From assembly GCA_946902875.1 (NCBI GenBank), contig OX336340.1, positions 15,391,566-15,455,565 on the forward strand: a stretch of DNA of 64,000 nucleotides. The letters run 5' to 3'. The DNA is from Nematopogon swammerdamellus (taxonomy: Eukaryota; Arthropoda; Insecta; Lepidoptera; Adelidae). A program made the position numbers and the translations under genes. The notes under the pieces were generated by a model that had not been told where the DNA came from, did no database searches, and saw nothing but the letters and a program-made list of their open reading frames with translations. The first letter of the stretch is position 1. Each line of letters opens with the position of its first letter. This document shows positions 42,666 to 54,300 of this stretch, in pieces.

Positions 42666-43485
42666 AAAAAAAACTGTTTTGAAAAACATTGCACCGACTT
42701 CAAAAAACAACTAGAACTTAAAAGTTTTAAATAATATTATGATTAATATTCGGACCCTTGAGTTGAAGGCGGTACAAAAACACAAAAGGGGTCCATCCAT
42801 CGATATCTATTTTATAGATTGACCCATCCCATACATCACTCCCGAAAAAATATGTTCTCGACTAGACCTGCATATAGTGCAGATTTCACGGACATCCGCT
42901 TCATACGGCGTGTGCGGCGCGTGTTGAACGCACGCAAGTCTGTATCGAGTCGGTGACGCGTGTGTGCAGCATGCCCGGTTGCTGTTATAAAGAGTGACAG
43001 TGACAAACGTTGTTGTTTGTTTCGCCTGAGCATGTTATGGCGTGTTAAGAAGCCATGCTGTCACGGATAGGGTCGCGTGACGGTGCGGTGGTATCGCGTT
43101 CTCGTTCTCGCTTGCCTGCTGGTGATGGGAGTGGGCGGAAAGACGGCAAACGCGCCGGTGGGCGAGCGATGACGTCTTTCTCGCTCGCTCTTGTCATCTG
43201 TGGGCGGATGGGGGCGAGAGCACGATAGCATCGTCGTAGGGATCGTGTCATGTATCACAATACTGCGTGTGCATGCACGCACACTTGTACCGACATCTAG
43301 CACAAGTTGCATCGTACGACGTTCGATCTATAAAATATATATCGATGGGTGCATCTATCAATTTTCAGGTGTGCTTTTGTACCGCCTTCAACTGAAGGGT
43401 CCGAATATGAATCAAAATATTATTTAACACTTTTAAGTTCTAGTTGTTTTTTGAAGACGGTGCAATGTTTTTTAATAGTTTTTAT
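42666..43485. mobile_element. About 820-bp foldback element with GC-rich core
   Basis: The left arm 42666-42803 (AACATTGCACCGACTTCAAA, TATTCGGACCCTTGAGTTGA, GGCGGTACAAAAACAC) is the inverse of the right arm 43336-43485 (TTTGTACCGCCTTCAACTG, AGGGTCCGAATATGAATC, TTTTTGAAGACGGTGCAATG). The core 42840-43320 is unusually GC-rich, with CGGCGTGTGCGGCGCGTG, GCGTGACGGTGCGG and CTTTCTCGCTCGCTC. It has short reverse frames (68-83 codons) with no similarity. Single-arm relatives are at 31845, 54128 and 55415. Confidence 0.75.
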
Positions 43486-44975
43486 TACATTCTTTTTATT
43501 ATTATTATTAGTTATATCACATAACAAGTTTTGCGTAGAATTGGGCGTTACCGACGACAACGTGTTTTTCCAGTGATTGATACACACTTAACAGTCTATA
43601 TCTTGAAAACTACTGAACCTATTTTGATTAAACTCACACTATTCCCTAAGTTGGAAGATACTTAATCCAATATTAAAAGAATTTATGGCAATTCGATTTC
43701 TAGTTTCCGAGAAATTTGTGGAGAAACATACATACATACATACAAACTACATACACTTATGAAATTTGGCACACCTGTTTAGAAGCCCACATAGCATAGA
43801 CATAGTATACGGGTCGAATTGATAACCTCCTTTTTTGAAGAAGTCCATTAAAAAGTACAAATTTTCTTACATAAACATATTTTTTTAGTTGAATAATGAT
43901 AATATATAGATATGATTTCTCTGAGCTGGCATGGTCAAGCAAGAATTTATTTTATACCAGCTGAGCCCGTAGCTACGCGAGCGTAGCTACGGGCTCAGCG
44001 AGTATAAAATAATGATAATATAAACGCATTTGTAAAATTTTAGAGAAAATACAAAACGAAATATGATGTGTCAGGATTTTCTGGTTAATGAAGACATAGT
44101 TGAGACCTTCAATATCAGATTGAGTTATAAGACGACATGTAACACCCACACTGCCTCAATTAGAATTTGATAAAATGTTCAAGTTCTAGAATTAGAAATT
44201 TGTATTATTAAGTAGATAGAAGTATTAGTAGGTAATTAAAATAAGCAAGTATAACTAAGTAGTAAATATTGTGATTATTACATAATGGTGCCAGCTCATT
44301 TTTACCTAAAAAGAGGAAAAGACGGAATCCTTAGAGGATCACTTTCGTGTCTGTCTGTCACAGCTTGTTTCCTCCAAATCTACTGGACGAAAAAAGTTGA
44401 AATTTGTTTGACATAATTTTTTTTCAAGTGCTTCATGTGACTTATCTGAGAAAATATACAAAAACGAGCATCCCCCCCCCCCCCCCCCAATTATCTTCGA
44501 AAATACTAAGTCTAAAATTTTGAAAAAATAGGGAATATAGGGCCTCCCTTGTAGTTTACAGGAAAACCTAAATGAAAATCTTAAGTCTAAATATTCTCCC
44601 GAAAAATGGAATGGTACGGAACCCTCTTCACGCGTGTTCGACTCGCACTTGACCGCTTTCTTTAGAGATGTTTCTGTTATTTTGAATCGAAAAAAATTTT
44701 ATGTGCTTTCTATAGCTGTGTACATGATACTTGAATAAAGTTCAAAGTTAAGCTTTTCTTATAATATACTATGAATTCGTAACATAAAGATATATTTACG
44801 CTTTATTATTTAGACCCAAAGAGGTATTAAATGTAGTTTCGTTACTACCGCATTCGCTCATTATTTAAATAATATATTATAATGTTTCATGTTGGTGTAA
44901 TTTAACAGAAAAAAAACATAATATCAACAGTAGCAGTAGCGACTGTAACTCCCTTCTCGGACGGTCTCCCTTCCC
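43486..44975. other. Intergenic: repeat debris, hairpin, poly-C tract
   Basis: 43795-43850 has the CGAATTGATAACCTCC end seen in other repeats. 43951-44007 is a strong hairpin. 44303-44660 is a degenerate dispersed repeat (GACGGAATCCTTAGAGG through GTTCGACTCGCACTTGACC). 44472-44488 is a run of 17 C. No gene. Confidence 0.5.
43951..44007. repeat. Perfect GC-rich hairpin with extended AT flanks
   Basis: GCTGAGCCCGTAGCTACG, then CGAG, then the exact inverse CGTAGCTACGGGCTCAGC. Outside it ATTTTATAC and GTATAAAAT also pair, giving a total arm of about 28 bp with a small internal bulge. Confidence 0.88.
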
Positions 44976-44983
44976 TTCTCCCT

Positions 44984-45160
44984 ATGGTCGGTCGAAACGG
45001 CTATGTAAATAGTTTGGGTTTTCCGTCCAGTTCAGTGTAGCCGGCACGACCGAAGAGAACCACTGACGTGGCACCAAGTTCATCCGGTGTTATGGGCTGA
45101 CATCACGGATGTTGATGTAGGTGATGTAGCCAAGCGTGTCAGATTCCATAAAAAAAAAAG
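44984..45160 (+). mobile_element. SINE, family A, 5'-truncated
   Basis: GGTCGGTCGAAACGGCTATG, TTTTCCGTCCAGTTCAGTG, GGCTGACATCACGGATGTTG and GTGTCAGATTCCAT plus A-run. The GTGTGGGGCC head is missing. Confidence 0.8.
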
Positions 45161-45242
45161 TAGCAGAAGAACCGCTACATCGAGGGACTCCGAAACCTGT
45201 TCGGTCCGCGGCGATGACTGTGAGGCTCCACGAAAATACCCA

Positions 45243-45625
45243 ACCCATCCTCCTTGGTAAAGGCGATCTCACTTAATATCACCCAAGCTCTTCACAAACG
45301 CTTTAGAAGATGTGTTCAAGACGCTTGAGTCTGAGATAACATGGGTATCAACTCAACGTGAATGGAAATTTTATCAGTCATGTTCGGTTCGCCGATGACA
45401 TTCTTCTGTCAAATTTCCGAGTTCAGATCCAGACCATGCTGGAAGACCTTTATACAGCGTCGATGAAGGTGAATCTGAATATGAACCGGGACAAAACCAA
45501 GGTCATGGCAATCGAGGTTATGACGGAAGGACAAATAGCTATTGACGGAGAAGTGATCGAACAGGTTGAAGAGTACGTATATCTGTGTAAATTCTGCGGC
45601 TTGGTAGACAACCAAATATATTTAA
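45243..45625 (+). pseudogene. LINE reverse transcriptase fragment (RTE-like)
   Basis: ISPKLFTNALEDVFKTLE comes just before a frame break. Then NGNFISHVRFADDILL (motif C FADD), FRVQIQTMLEDLYTASMKVN, LNMNRDKTKVMAIE and EQVEEYVYLCKF follow. This is the standard RT palm-to-thumb order of endonuclease-reverse transcriptases whose C-terminus is also seen at 26122-26520. It is truncated at both ends and frameshifted near 45345. Confidence 0.85.
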
Positions 45626-47261
45626 AATTGTCTTTGAAATAATTGACGTGATAAGAAACTCGTCACTTCGAACATGCTATACGTTCCGCTTTACATTCTT
45701 TTAAAATTCGCCTTCCTACTAATATTCAAATCATATAATTTCACCAACAAACTACATTCCTAGAAAAATATTTGTCTGATATTGTTATGGAAAAGGGATT
45801 AAAGACTACTCAATGTTGTCTGACTAATAAGAAATTGGAAAACATTAATAAGTAGATTATTGTTTAAATGTAATTATGGCTTAAGCAGTTTTTCGATTGT
45901 GGTAAATATTCGAAAGATATTTCCAATTCCTTTTTTTTCATTCACAACATCACTAGCCAGAAATACAACGACAACCAGAAAGGCAACACGTGATCATTTT
46001 GATATCTCCATAGGTGATATCTCTGATAATAAAATAGGCTTTAGACTAATACTATGTTAGAAACGGTCGTGCTAAATTAAACTAAACCTATTTGAAGTAT
46101 GCGTTCAAGTAATGTACTGAAGTAATCTACGTACATTGTTTAGTTTTAAGATTTTGTATTCAAACGATCTAAATATTATTGGAAAATCTGTATATACTTA
46201 AGGATAAAATTATAATTGAAAAGAAATAAATATTTAAAAATTATTTTAATTTTTCTTTTATTTTATTCGCACACATGATAAACCAAAATAATTTAAATAC
46301 TTTTTATTTAAGTATTCTTGAGAATTTTATGAAAAGCAGATTGTGCACTTATTGGAGTAGATAAATCTACTTTATAAGTCTCTGAGTGAGTAACTTCTAA
46401 AACTTAAGATTCCTACTTAAGAAACTTAAGAATTTTACTTATTTAATTTAGAGTTACATCCCAATAGTACTGGATGCCCCAAATGATAGTAGTAAAATGT
46501 TTCTATAGTGTATTAAAATTTCTACAAAAATAAAAATCAATATCAAGAAAGAAAAACATGTAATAAGAGCAGGTGATATTCTATATGTATGTTGGAACTG
46601 CATCCGACAGAATAGCTGTGAGGTGAGAATCGGTTGCACGATACTCCTATATTAATGCAAATACCCATAGCTAACGCACTAAGCTACAGCCTTAGGTTGT
46701 GCCTATGTCTCACACATACTCGTACATAAGTCAAATCTCATATGACCAACAAATCTTAAAGTATTACTCACAGAAGGCCTAGTGGCGAGCGGTTGAGAAA
46801 ATTTGGAAACATTTTTTTAAATTCCTTCGATAAATATTCGAAAGTGTGTTACTTTCGAAACGCGACAGGATCAGTTACCTTATAAGTTAAATGAAACATC
46901 GAAATAGTTTATGTTTATTTAATCCGGTCCGGAAAAATTAGAACACGCAACGAGCTGATAATTCACCTACGAGTAGCTCCGACAGGGATAAGTTGTACTG
47001 AGCCGATATCACAGGTGTAAGCGTGTGGTGTGGTGTAGCCAACCATATCAGGTTCCGCACAAAAAATCGAGGGAGTCTGCATGTACACATGCAGAAGTCA
47101 AACTTACATAGTTCGTTTGATGTTTGCGCAGTTTGAAACAATTTTTTCGTAAGAAAAATGTTCAACTTTGGTAGCCCATATTGCCCCATCTAGGTTTCAT
47201 ACAAGGTTTTGTTTGATGTATCGAATAAAGTTAGAACCTTTGTCTGTTCGTTAGAGTTTGT
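45626..47261. other. Intergenic AT-rich sequence, no gene seen
   Basis: 46995-47070 carries ATATCACAGGTGTAAGCG and GTAGCCAACCATATCAGG, a worn piece of a family A-like SINE tail. Otherwise there are no recognisable features, and the open frames are short and random. Confidence 0.45.
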
Positions 47262-47580
47262 CTCGATCACAGAGCATCAAATGCGCGCGCCCCTCCTAGA
47301 GGCGCCCTGAGCGCGATTTCTCTACAACGCCGTTGAAGCCTGTGGGCGTGGCCTATGACTTACATATGTGTGTTGTGCGTGTGCATTTGTTTTGTGCGTG
47401 TGCCTAACTTGCTCCTCTTTGTGTGTAGTGTCGATACTAGCACACACACACACATACGAAGCGCTAGCAGCACTGCGTGTAGTTTTTTTTGGGTTTCAAA
47501 TATTATCGCTTAGGGCGTCTCTAGTAGGGGGCGCGCGCGGTAGGTATTTGATGCAGGTATTTGATGCTCTGTGGTCTCGA
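47262..47580. mobile_element. GC-rich MITE with inverted ends
   Basis: ACAGAGCATCAAATGCGCGC and CCTCCTAGAGGCGCCCT on the left are the inverse of AGGGCGTCTCTAGTAGGGGG, GCGCGCG and TTTGATGCTCTGTGG on the right. The right end carries a direct repeat, GGTATTTGATGCAGGTATTTGATGCTC. The interior is GT/CA-rich and non-coding. It lies about 750 bp upstream of ELOVL-B. Confidence 0.75.
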
Positions 47581-47714
47581 TTATGCAGCGTTAACGACTA
47601 AAGCGCGGGAGGTGTTTGAAATTTGCGTGTTTTCGCATTTTTCAAGGGCTTGAAGGGCTGATTTGGGCCGGAAGAGATGGAATGACAAAATTAAAAATGT
47701 ATTACGTATTTGAA

Positions 47715-47900
47715 GTCGTCAGATGGATCTGTTCTGCAGATAAAAATTGTCTCTACAGAATTGGTAAACTGTGGAACACTCTCTCAGCGCATATATTTTC
47801 CCCAAGTGCAGTATAGGTTCCTTCTAGATGGGTGTGAATAGGCACGTGCCAGACCGGTATGGCATTCGGCAACCCCCGCATACGACCATGCCCATGGACA
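47715..47900 (+). pseudogene. LINE 3' end fragment
   Basis: The plus strand has LYRIGKLWNTLSAHIFSPS, which matches [17 protein letters not shown] of the copy at 34603-35880. It is followed by GTGCCAGACCGGTATGGCAT. It is short and decayed, with no RT. Confidence 0.75.
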
Positions 47901-48139
47901 CCTTATGGACACAAATATGGCGACAAATGTCGCGCTTAAAAAAAAAACTAGTGAAACGACATTTAAAAACGATTTTGATTTTGGATTGCTGCACGATTGC
48001 TCAATCAATTCCCGAATGGCCATCAGAATCGATTGCGACTTTTTTTCAGCCCTGCCAATACGCAGGAAACATTCGCGGCCAAACGAGTGACAATGTATAG
48101 AATTAGTATGCAATTAAGCCATTGCGTTAACAGCAGGGA
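47901..48139. other. Upstream flank of ELOVL-B
   Basis: Non-coding; contains ATGGACACCTTATGGACAC. Nothing recognisable. Confidence 0.4.
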
Positions 48140-48331
48140 GACATGACTTGCTCCGCCCATGCTTGCCGCGAGCTAGTCGGGCGGCGGCGGCGCGGCGAGC
48201 GGCGAACCATCATTGCTGAACAGACTCTCGTGGATGCGTGACTCGCGGAGTCGTGCACACTGAAATCATCAATTAATTTCATGTAAATAGGGTAAAACAG
48301 TTTAATTCGAGTGTAAAGTGTGTAAGTGACA
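48140..48331 (+). promoter_or_regulatory. Probable ELOVL-B promoter and 5' UTR
   Basis: A GC-rich patch (GTCGGGCGGCGGCGGCGCGG at about 48177) lies 110-165 bp upstream of the ELOVL-B start codon. About 100 bp of unspliced-looking leader follows it, with no acceptor before the ATG. A small palindrome, GACTCGCGGAGTC, sits at about 48240. No TATA box was identified. The transcription start is inferred, not seen. Confidence 0.4.
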
Positions 48332-48392
48332 ATGGCGGTCGTTTTGAGAAATCTGACGCAAATGTACCACTACTTGTTTACAGAACTTGCGG
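48332..48392 (+). CDS. ELOVL-B coding exon 1
   Basis: ATG at 48332 with ACA before it (A at -3). It encodes [20 protein letters not shown] plus one base of the next codon, then donor GTGAGT. The phase equals that of ELOVL-A exon 1, and the next exon restores GAT (Asp) just as in ELOVL-A. Confidence 0.9.
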
Positions 48393-51300
48393 GTGAGTGA
48401 AAAGAGATGTATTTATTAGTTTTTCTTTTGAGTTGGTACGCTTTGGAACAATTACTATGGCAACATTATTACTAAAATATATACATAGTGCGGTTTGAAC
48501 ACAATGTTCTATGGTAATAGTAATGAAACAACATTGATTTTCCGTGTGGTACCGTGTAGGGCCGGTACTTAAAAAGAATAGCCCCACTGCATCTCCCCCC
48601 ATGCATGTCGTAAAAGGCGACTAAGGGATAAGGACAAGATGCCGTGCTAAAGGGCGACAGGATCGCCACCTCTCACCTTGGCACGGTACTTCCACCGAGT
48701 CATGCAGCAGGTGGGTCTTCGTGCCTTACTTGCTGCTTGATCGATTGAATCTTGTTCGAATACTTTGCGAAACGTGGTGGTCGTTGTGCTGTAATTTACC
48801 AGAGTTCTTGCAGCACAACACCGATTACTCTGCTTACCTCGATTGTCGGGATTCAGCGTGTGTGATATGTATGTATATGTATGTATGATTTTCTATATTG
48901 TTTTTAATTCATTACATCTTCAAAACAATAATTAGGTTCCTCAAAACTCCTCCGTGTTCGCCGCGAGCTTATATGGTATTCATCAAAATACGATGTTTTG
49001 TATAAAATCGTATCAGGCATCGATTTTTCTACTCTCAATAATGGGATTTCAGTCAGGTATTTAAGTAAGCTTGTACCTATCTCGTTCATATAGCACTTTT
49101 TTGCGTTAGTGCTGGGTGCCCGTACATGAAACATGAATGTGCCAGTTCCGTATTGCACTATTTCGATATAGTGCTTTGCACGCTTAGTTACATAGGAGAG
49201 TGAAGGGAGGAAAGGGTTACAATTTAATACTCATTTTTATCTAATTTTCGCAAAATTTTTAATTAGTGCACTCTAGAACTCGGGTATCGATATATTTCTT
49301 CTTCTTCTTCTTCTTCACATGATATGTTTGTTCGATTATAACTCTAGAACGACTCAACTTATTTCGATATTGATTTTATCAATAGCGTAAGTATATATAG
49401 TATATCCGGTCAATATCACGATTTTTTTAATTTTTTATAAGAGCACGTGATATTATCTCTGGATGGTTGTGTAGGCTATAATATCACGATATTCTTAACA
49501 CAAGCGAAGCCTCTGGATTAGCTAATAAAGAAAAAAAGAAGAATCAACAATTATGTAGACATCAGTAAGTCATTTGACACGAAGACATTATAATACCTAC
49601 CCACTTAACAGTCAAGTACACTGCGCTGTCGCGTGTGAGGATTACATTACGGTAAATATTGCTACTGACGCTCAAGGCCAATATTTCCCGCTATAAAGCA
49701 AGCATAGGTTCAAAGGAAATCTTCAACAAAATATAGACGATAAGCGTGGCCATTCAGCGGGGGAACGCTGCTTCGGTTCTTGGGACCACGTTAACCTTCC
49801 CAATGGAGGAGTTGTTTATTTTAATTTAGTTTTACTTTGATTTTAATCTGTTGTTTTTTCCATTTTTAATTCATGTTTTTAATAATTAAAGTAATGTGTC
49901 ATCATAAAATATATTATAGAGACGATATAGGACTAGTAATGTTTTTTTTAAATGTAATATCGTTTTAGATGATATCAGGTAAACCAACAGGTTAGAAAAT
50001 ACAATCGTATAAGTAGTGATTTATAATCAGCGATTGAATATATGCATGCTCTGTATTCTGTAGCGTCAAATTTCTGTTTTAGGGTTCCGTATCCATACGG
50101 GACCCTATTACTAAGCCTACGGTATGTCTGTGTGTCTGTCCGTCCGTCCGGCTCTATCGTTTGGACCGTAATACGAGTAGATAGCCGGTTAAAATTTTCA
50201 CAGAATATTTTTCTTATTATGTTATACTAATTTATAATGTGGTTAAACCATAAAGAAAAATCTAGAGTAAAAAACTAAGGGGGATCGCCTTAATTTTTTG
50301 GCTATTTTCACGTGTATTTTCGGCGTTTTTTGTTGTTGTTTTGTTTTTGCTCTAAGAAATAAGAAATAAGAAATAACGGCCAATTACGTGACCGTACGGA
50401 ACCCTCGGTGCGCGAGTCCGACTCGCACTTGGGCGCTAACCGACAACGGTGGAATCAAAAGGAGGTTTATGATTTTGACTGCGGCTTTGTGTATATATGT
50501 ATGTGTACATGAATTTGTGAGTGTGTGTTCGTTACAACTAACTACTAACCTATTTCAACTTAAGAGGCATTGTTGGAGTCGTCTCGATAGACTGCATCTC
50601 ATTTCAAAATTCAAAATGGCGAGCGCCAGGGTTAATACACTTTTGAATTTGTTTTTTCTCCAAACACCATCGAGTTGGGTGTCAAGAGTTCTCAAGAGCT
50701 TGAAGAGGCAATTTTAAAAATAAAAGTTTTATAAAACCTGACTACGACAAACGAAGGAGTTGACGAGAAAATTTGATCGGGAATTTTGAAGTCGGGCTTT
50801 CTGTCTATTCGAATCCTTTTTCGATTAACTTCCTTACTTTTTGTGGCCTCCTAAGTTGACTGGAAGAAATCACTTGCGTGATTAGTCGGCCCTTCCGAAC
50901 TCCCGCATTTCTTGTTTCTTTTTCGTGTACTGTTCTTAAATATTGATATTCTCTATTTTATTGTGTGAAATGTTTATTATTGTTCTTTTGACTTATTATT
51001 CTGATTTGAAAATATTGGGCTATTTTTATTTATTTTATCCCATCGGAAGGTAGGTATTGGGTTTTGATAACACTAAATTAAATGTAGATGGAGATATAAG
51101 AACAGCGTTGCTTCAAAAATATTTATAGATTAGTTAGATGAGATGCAAACGGTTTGGTATTTAATTTTTTTACATACACTTGGGGTGTAAAATTTTAATA
51201 ATATAATCTTTCAAAACAATACGCACTTCATAAAATAATTATAATGAAGCTATTAGTATTATAAATTAGAATAGATGACTTAATGGAAAACAACATAAGC

Positions 51301-54300
51301 TAATTGCATTATTAATGGCGACATCAGATATCGCAATAACAAAATTCCTTACACCACGTCTATTACTCCTACTAATTTACTATAACTATATAGGTTTTTT
51401 AATTACCGTGGTTATTAAAGATTATTAAAATATGTTACGGTTTACTCACGTTAATCTCTGAGCTATGCGGCTCGACTTTTCGGTCCAAACGTATAGCCCA
51501 TCTTCATGAGCACATTGCCAGTGCGACCGTTGACAGAGATCCAACCCATAAGAACAGAGATCCAACCAATATGAGATTGCTCTCGTCGTTTCTTTGCCAG
51601 TGCGACGGTAGACATAGAACCAACCCATAAGAGATTGCTATCGTCGTTTCTTTGTCAGTGCGACGATTGGCAGAGAACCAACCCATAATAGATTGCTATC
51701 GTCGTTTCTTTGTCAGTGCGACGGTTGGCAGAGAACCAACCCATAAGAGATTGCTCTCGTCGTTTCTTTGTGAGTGCGACTGTTGACAGAGATCCAACCC
51801 ATATGAGCTCTCGTCGTTTCTTTGTCAGTGCGACGGTTGGCAAAGAACCAACCCATAAGAGATTGCTCTCGTCGTTTCTTTGTCAGTCCGACGGTAGACA
51901 GAGATCCAACCCATATGAGATTGCTCTCGTCGTTTCTTTGTCAGTGCGACCGTTGACAGAGATCCAACCCATAAGAGATTGCTCTCGTCGTTTCTTTGTC
52001 AGTGCGACCGTTGACAGAGATCCAACCCATATGAGATTTCTCTCGTCGTTTCTTTGCCAGTGCGACGGTAGACAGAGAACCAACCCATAAGAGATTGCTA
52101 TCGTCGTTTCTTTGTCAGTGCGACGGTTGGCAGAGAACCAACCCATAAGAGATTGCTCTCGTCGTTTCTTTGTGAGTGCGACCGTTGACAGAGATTCAAC
52201 CCATATGAGCTCTCGTCGTTTCTTTGTCAGTGCGACGGTTGGCAGAGAACCAACCCATAAGAGATTGCTCTCGTCGTTTCTTTGTCAGTCCGACGGTAGA
52301 CAGAGATCCAACCCATATGAGATTGCTCTCGTCGTTTCTTTGTCAGTGCGACCGTTGACAGAGATCCAACCCATAAGAGATTGCTCTCGTCGTTTCTTTG
52401 TCAGTGCGACCGTTGACAGAGATCCAACCCATATGAGATTTCTCTCGTCGTTTCTTTGCCAGTGCGACGGTAGACAGAGAACCAACCCATAAGAGATTGC
52501 TATCGTCGTTTCTTTGTCAGTGCGACGGTTGGCAGAGAACCAACCCATAAGAGATTGCTCTCGTCGTTTCTTTGTGAGTGCGACCGTTGACAGAGATCCA
52601 ACCCATATGAGCTCTCGTCGTTTCTTTGTCAGTGCGACGGTTGGCAGAGAACCAACCCATAAGAGATTGCTCTCGTCGTTTCTTTGTCAGTCCGACGGTA
52701 GACAGAGATCCAACCAATATGAGATTGCTCTCGTCGTTTCTTTGTCAGTGCGACCGTTGACAGAGATCCAACCCATAAAAGATTGGTCTCGTCGTTTCTT
52801 TGTCAGTGCGACCGTTGACAGAGATCCAACCCATATGAGATTGCTTTCGTCGTTTCTTTGCCAGTGCGACGGTTGACAGAGAACCAACCCATAAGAGATT
52901 GCTCCCGTCGTTTCTTTGATAAATACTATCCGCAATGCTTACAAAATGTTGATGATGATGAACCCATTGGGAAACAGACGTGACATTTATATACGTGATG
53001 ACATCCCTGCATTGTAATCTCAAGTCCCTGAAATCACGTTGCAGACTGTTAAACGACTGGTATTTGCATATTGAAACACGTGGTAGTATTGTTCAAATTA
53101 GTACAAGGTTAGCGGTCCTTGCACTACTTACTGCACAATCGTAGCTACTCTTATTACAATATCTGCCGATATTGTCTCTCTGCCTGCATTGTTTCCGGGG
53201 AGGCCGATGCCAAAGTATTTTTTTGTACGCTAGGCTATAAACCAATATCTAAATGAAGCTTTCACAGATCCAAATGCTGATTGTTTAGGGTATAAGGAGA
53301 ATTTCGGGAAATAATTTTGTTTTTTATTTGAAAAAGTTTTTAATCTCCCCCCTGGAAAATAAAAATCTAAATCAAAATCATTTATTCCGCGATAATGAAA
53401 AAAATAAATTATATACTATTTAATTTGTTTTCATTTCTGCAGAGTACCTGTAATAAAAATGTTATAATAAGAATGAATACTAATAAAAATTATAATAGTA
53501 AAATCTAATAAAATATTAATTAACATAAAATCTTTAAAAATTATAATGAAATAATTATCTGTAAGAATATACAAATTTTCAACCGGCTTCCAAAGGAGGA
53601 GGTTCTCAATTCGACTGTATGTTTGTTACGTTTGTTACGCGATTGCTCCGCCAATTATGAATCGATTTTAATGATACTTTTTTGTTTGGTAGGTCATACT
53701 TCAGAGGTGGTGCCATATACATTTTATCAAAATTGATTCAGCGGTTTTTGAAAAATGAACAAAAAACTATGGTTTGTGGTTTTGATGTGGACTTTTTCAG
53801 CAATAAAAAAAAACATAAGCATGTCGATACCTTAGCACTATACTGCAACAGCTCAAAATTTTGCAGTTTTGAGTTAAATATGCCACCATATAACTTGTAG
53901 GCTTATCCACCAGTTCAATAAAGCACTTAGTTCCAAAGGACCCTCACACATACCTTGACAAAGATGTGTCCCTCTGTTTCCAAAGCAATTTCCAGACATT
54001 CGTCCATTTCGGAGTTGTTGCAGTCTAGTATTGACTTGTCGATGTACTTGACATACGGCGAATAATTCTGTACCACTTCAACCGATTTCGATTTCGATGG
54101 TTCTTTTGGTTCGTTTGGTTCGATGGTTCGTTTAAAAAAACATAAAACCGACTTCAAAAGAAAAAAGTAGAACTAAAAAGTATTAAATAATATTTTGAAA
54201 TTTTCTCTGTCATTGTATTGAAATATATGAATCGATATTGTCATTCATATTCGGACCCTTGAGTTGCAGGCGGTACAAAAGCACGAAAGGGGTAAATCGT

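Noticed and set aside
48904..49158. 84-codon reverse frame with a plausible amino acid composition
   Set aside because: I could not connect it to any family, it lies in ELOVL-B intron 1 near other repeats, and it has no splice or promoter context. It was left unannotated as a gene.
51515..52918. Possible CRISPR-like array because of regular 58-bp spacing
   Set aside because: There are no unique spacers: the whole 58-bp unit repeats. The genome is eukaryotic, and this is a satellite with a higher-order repeat.
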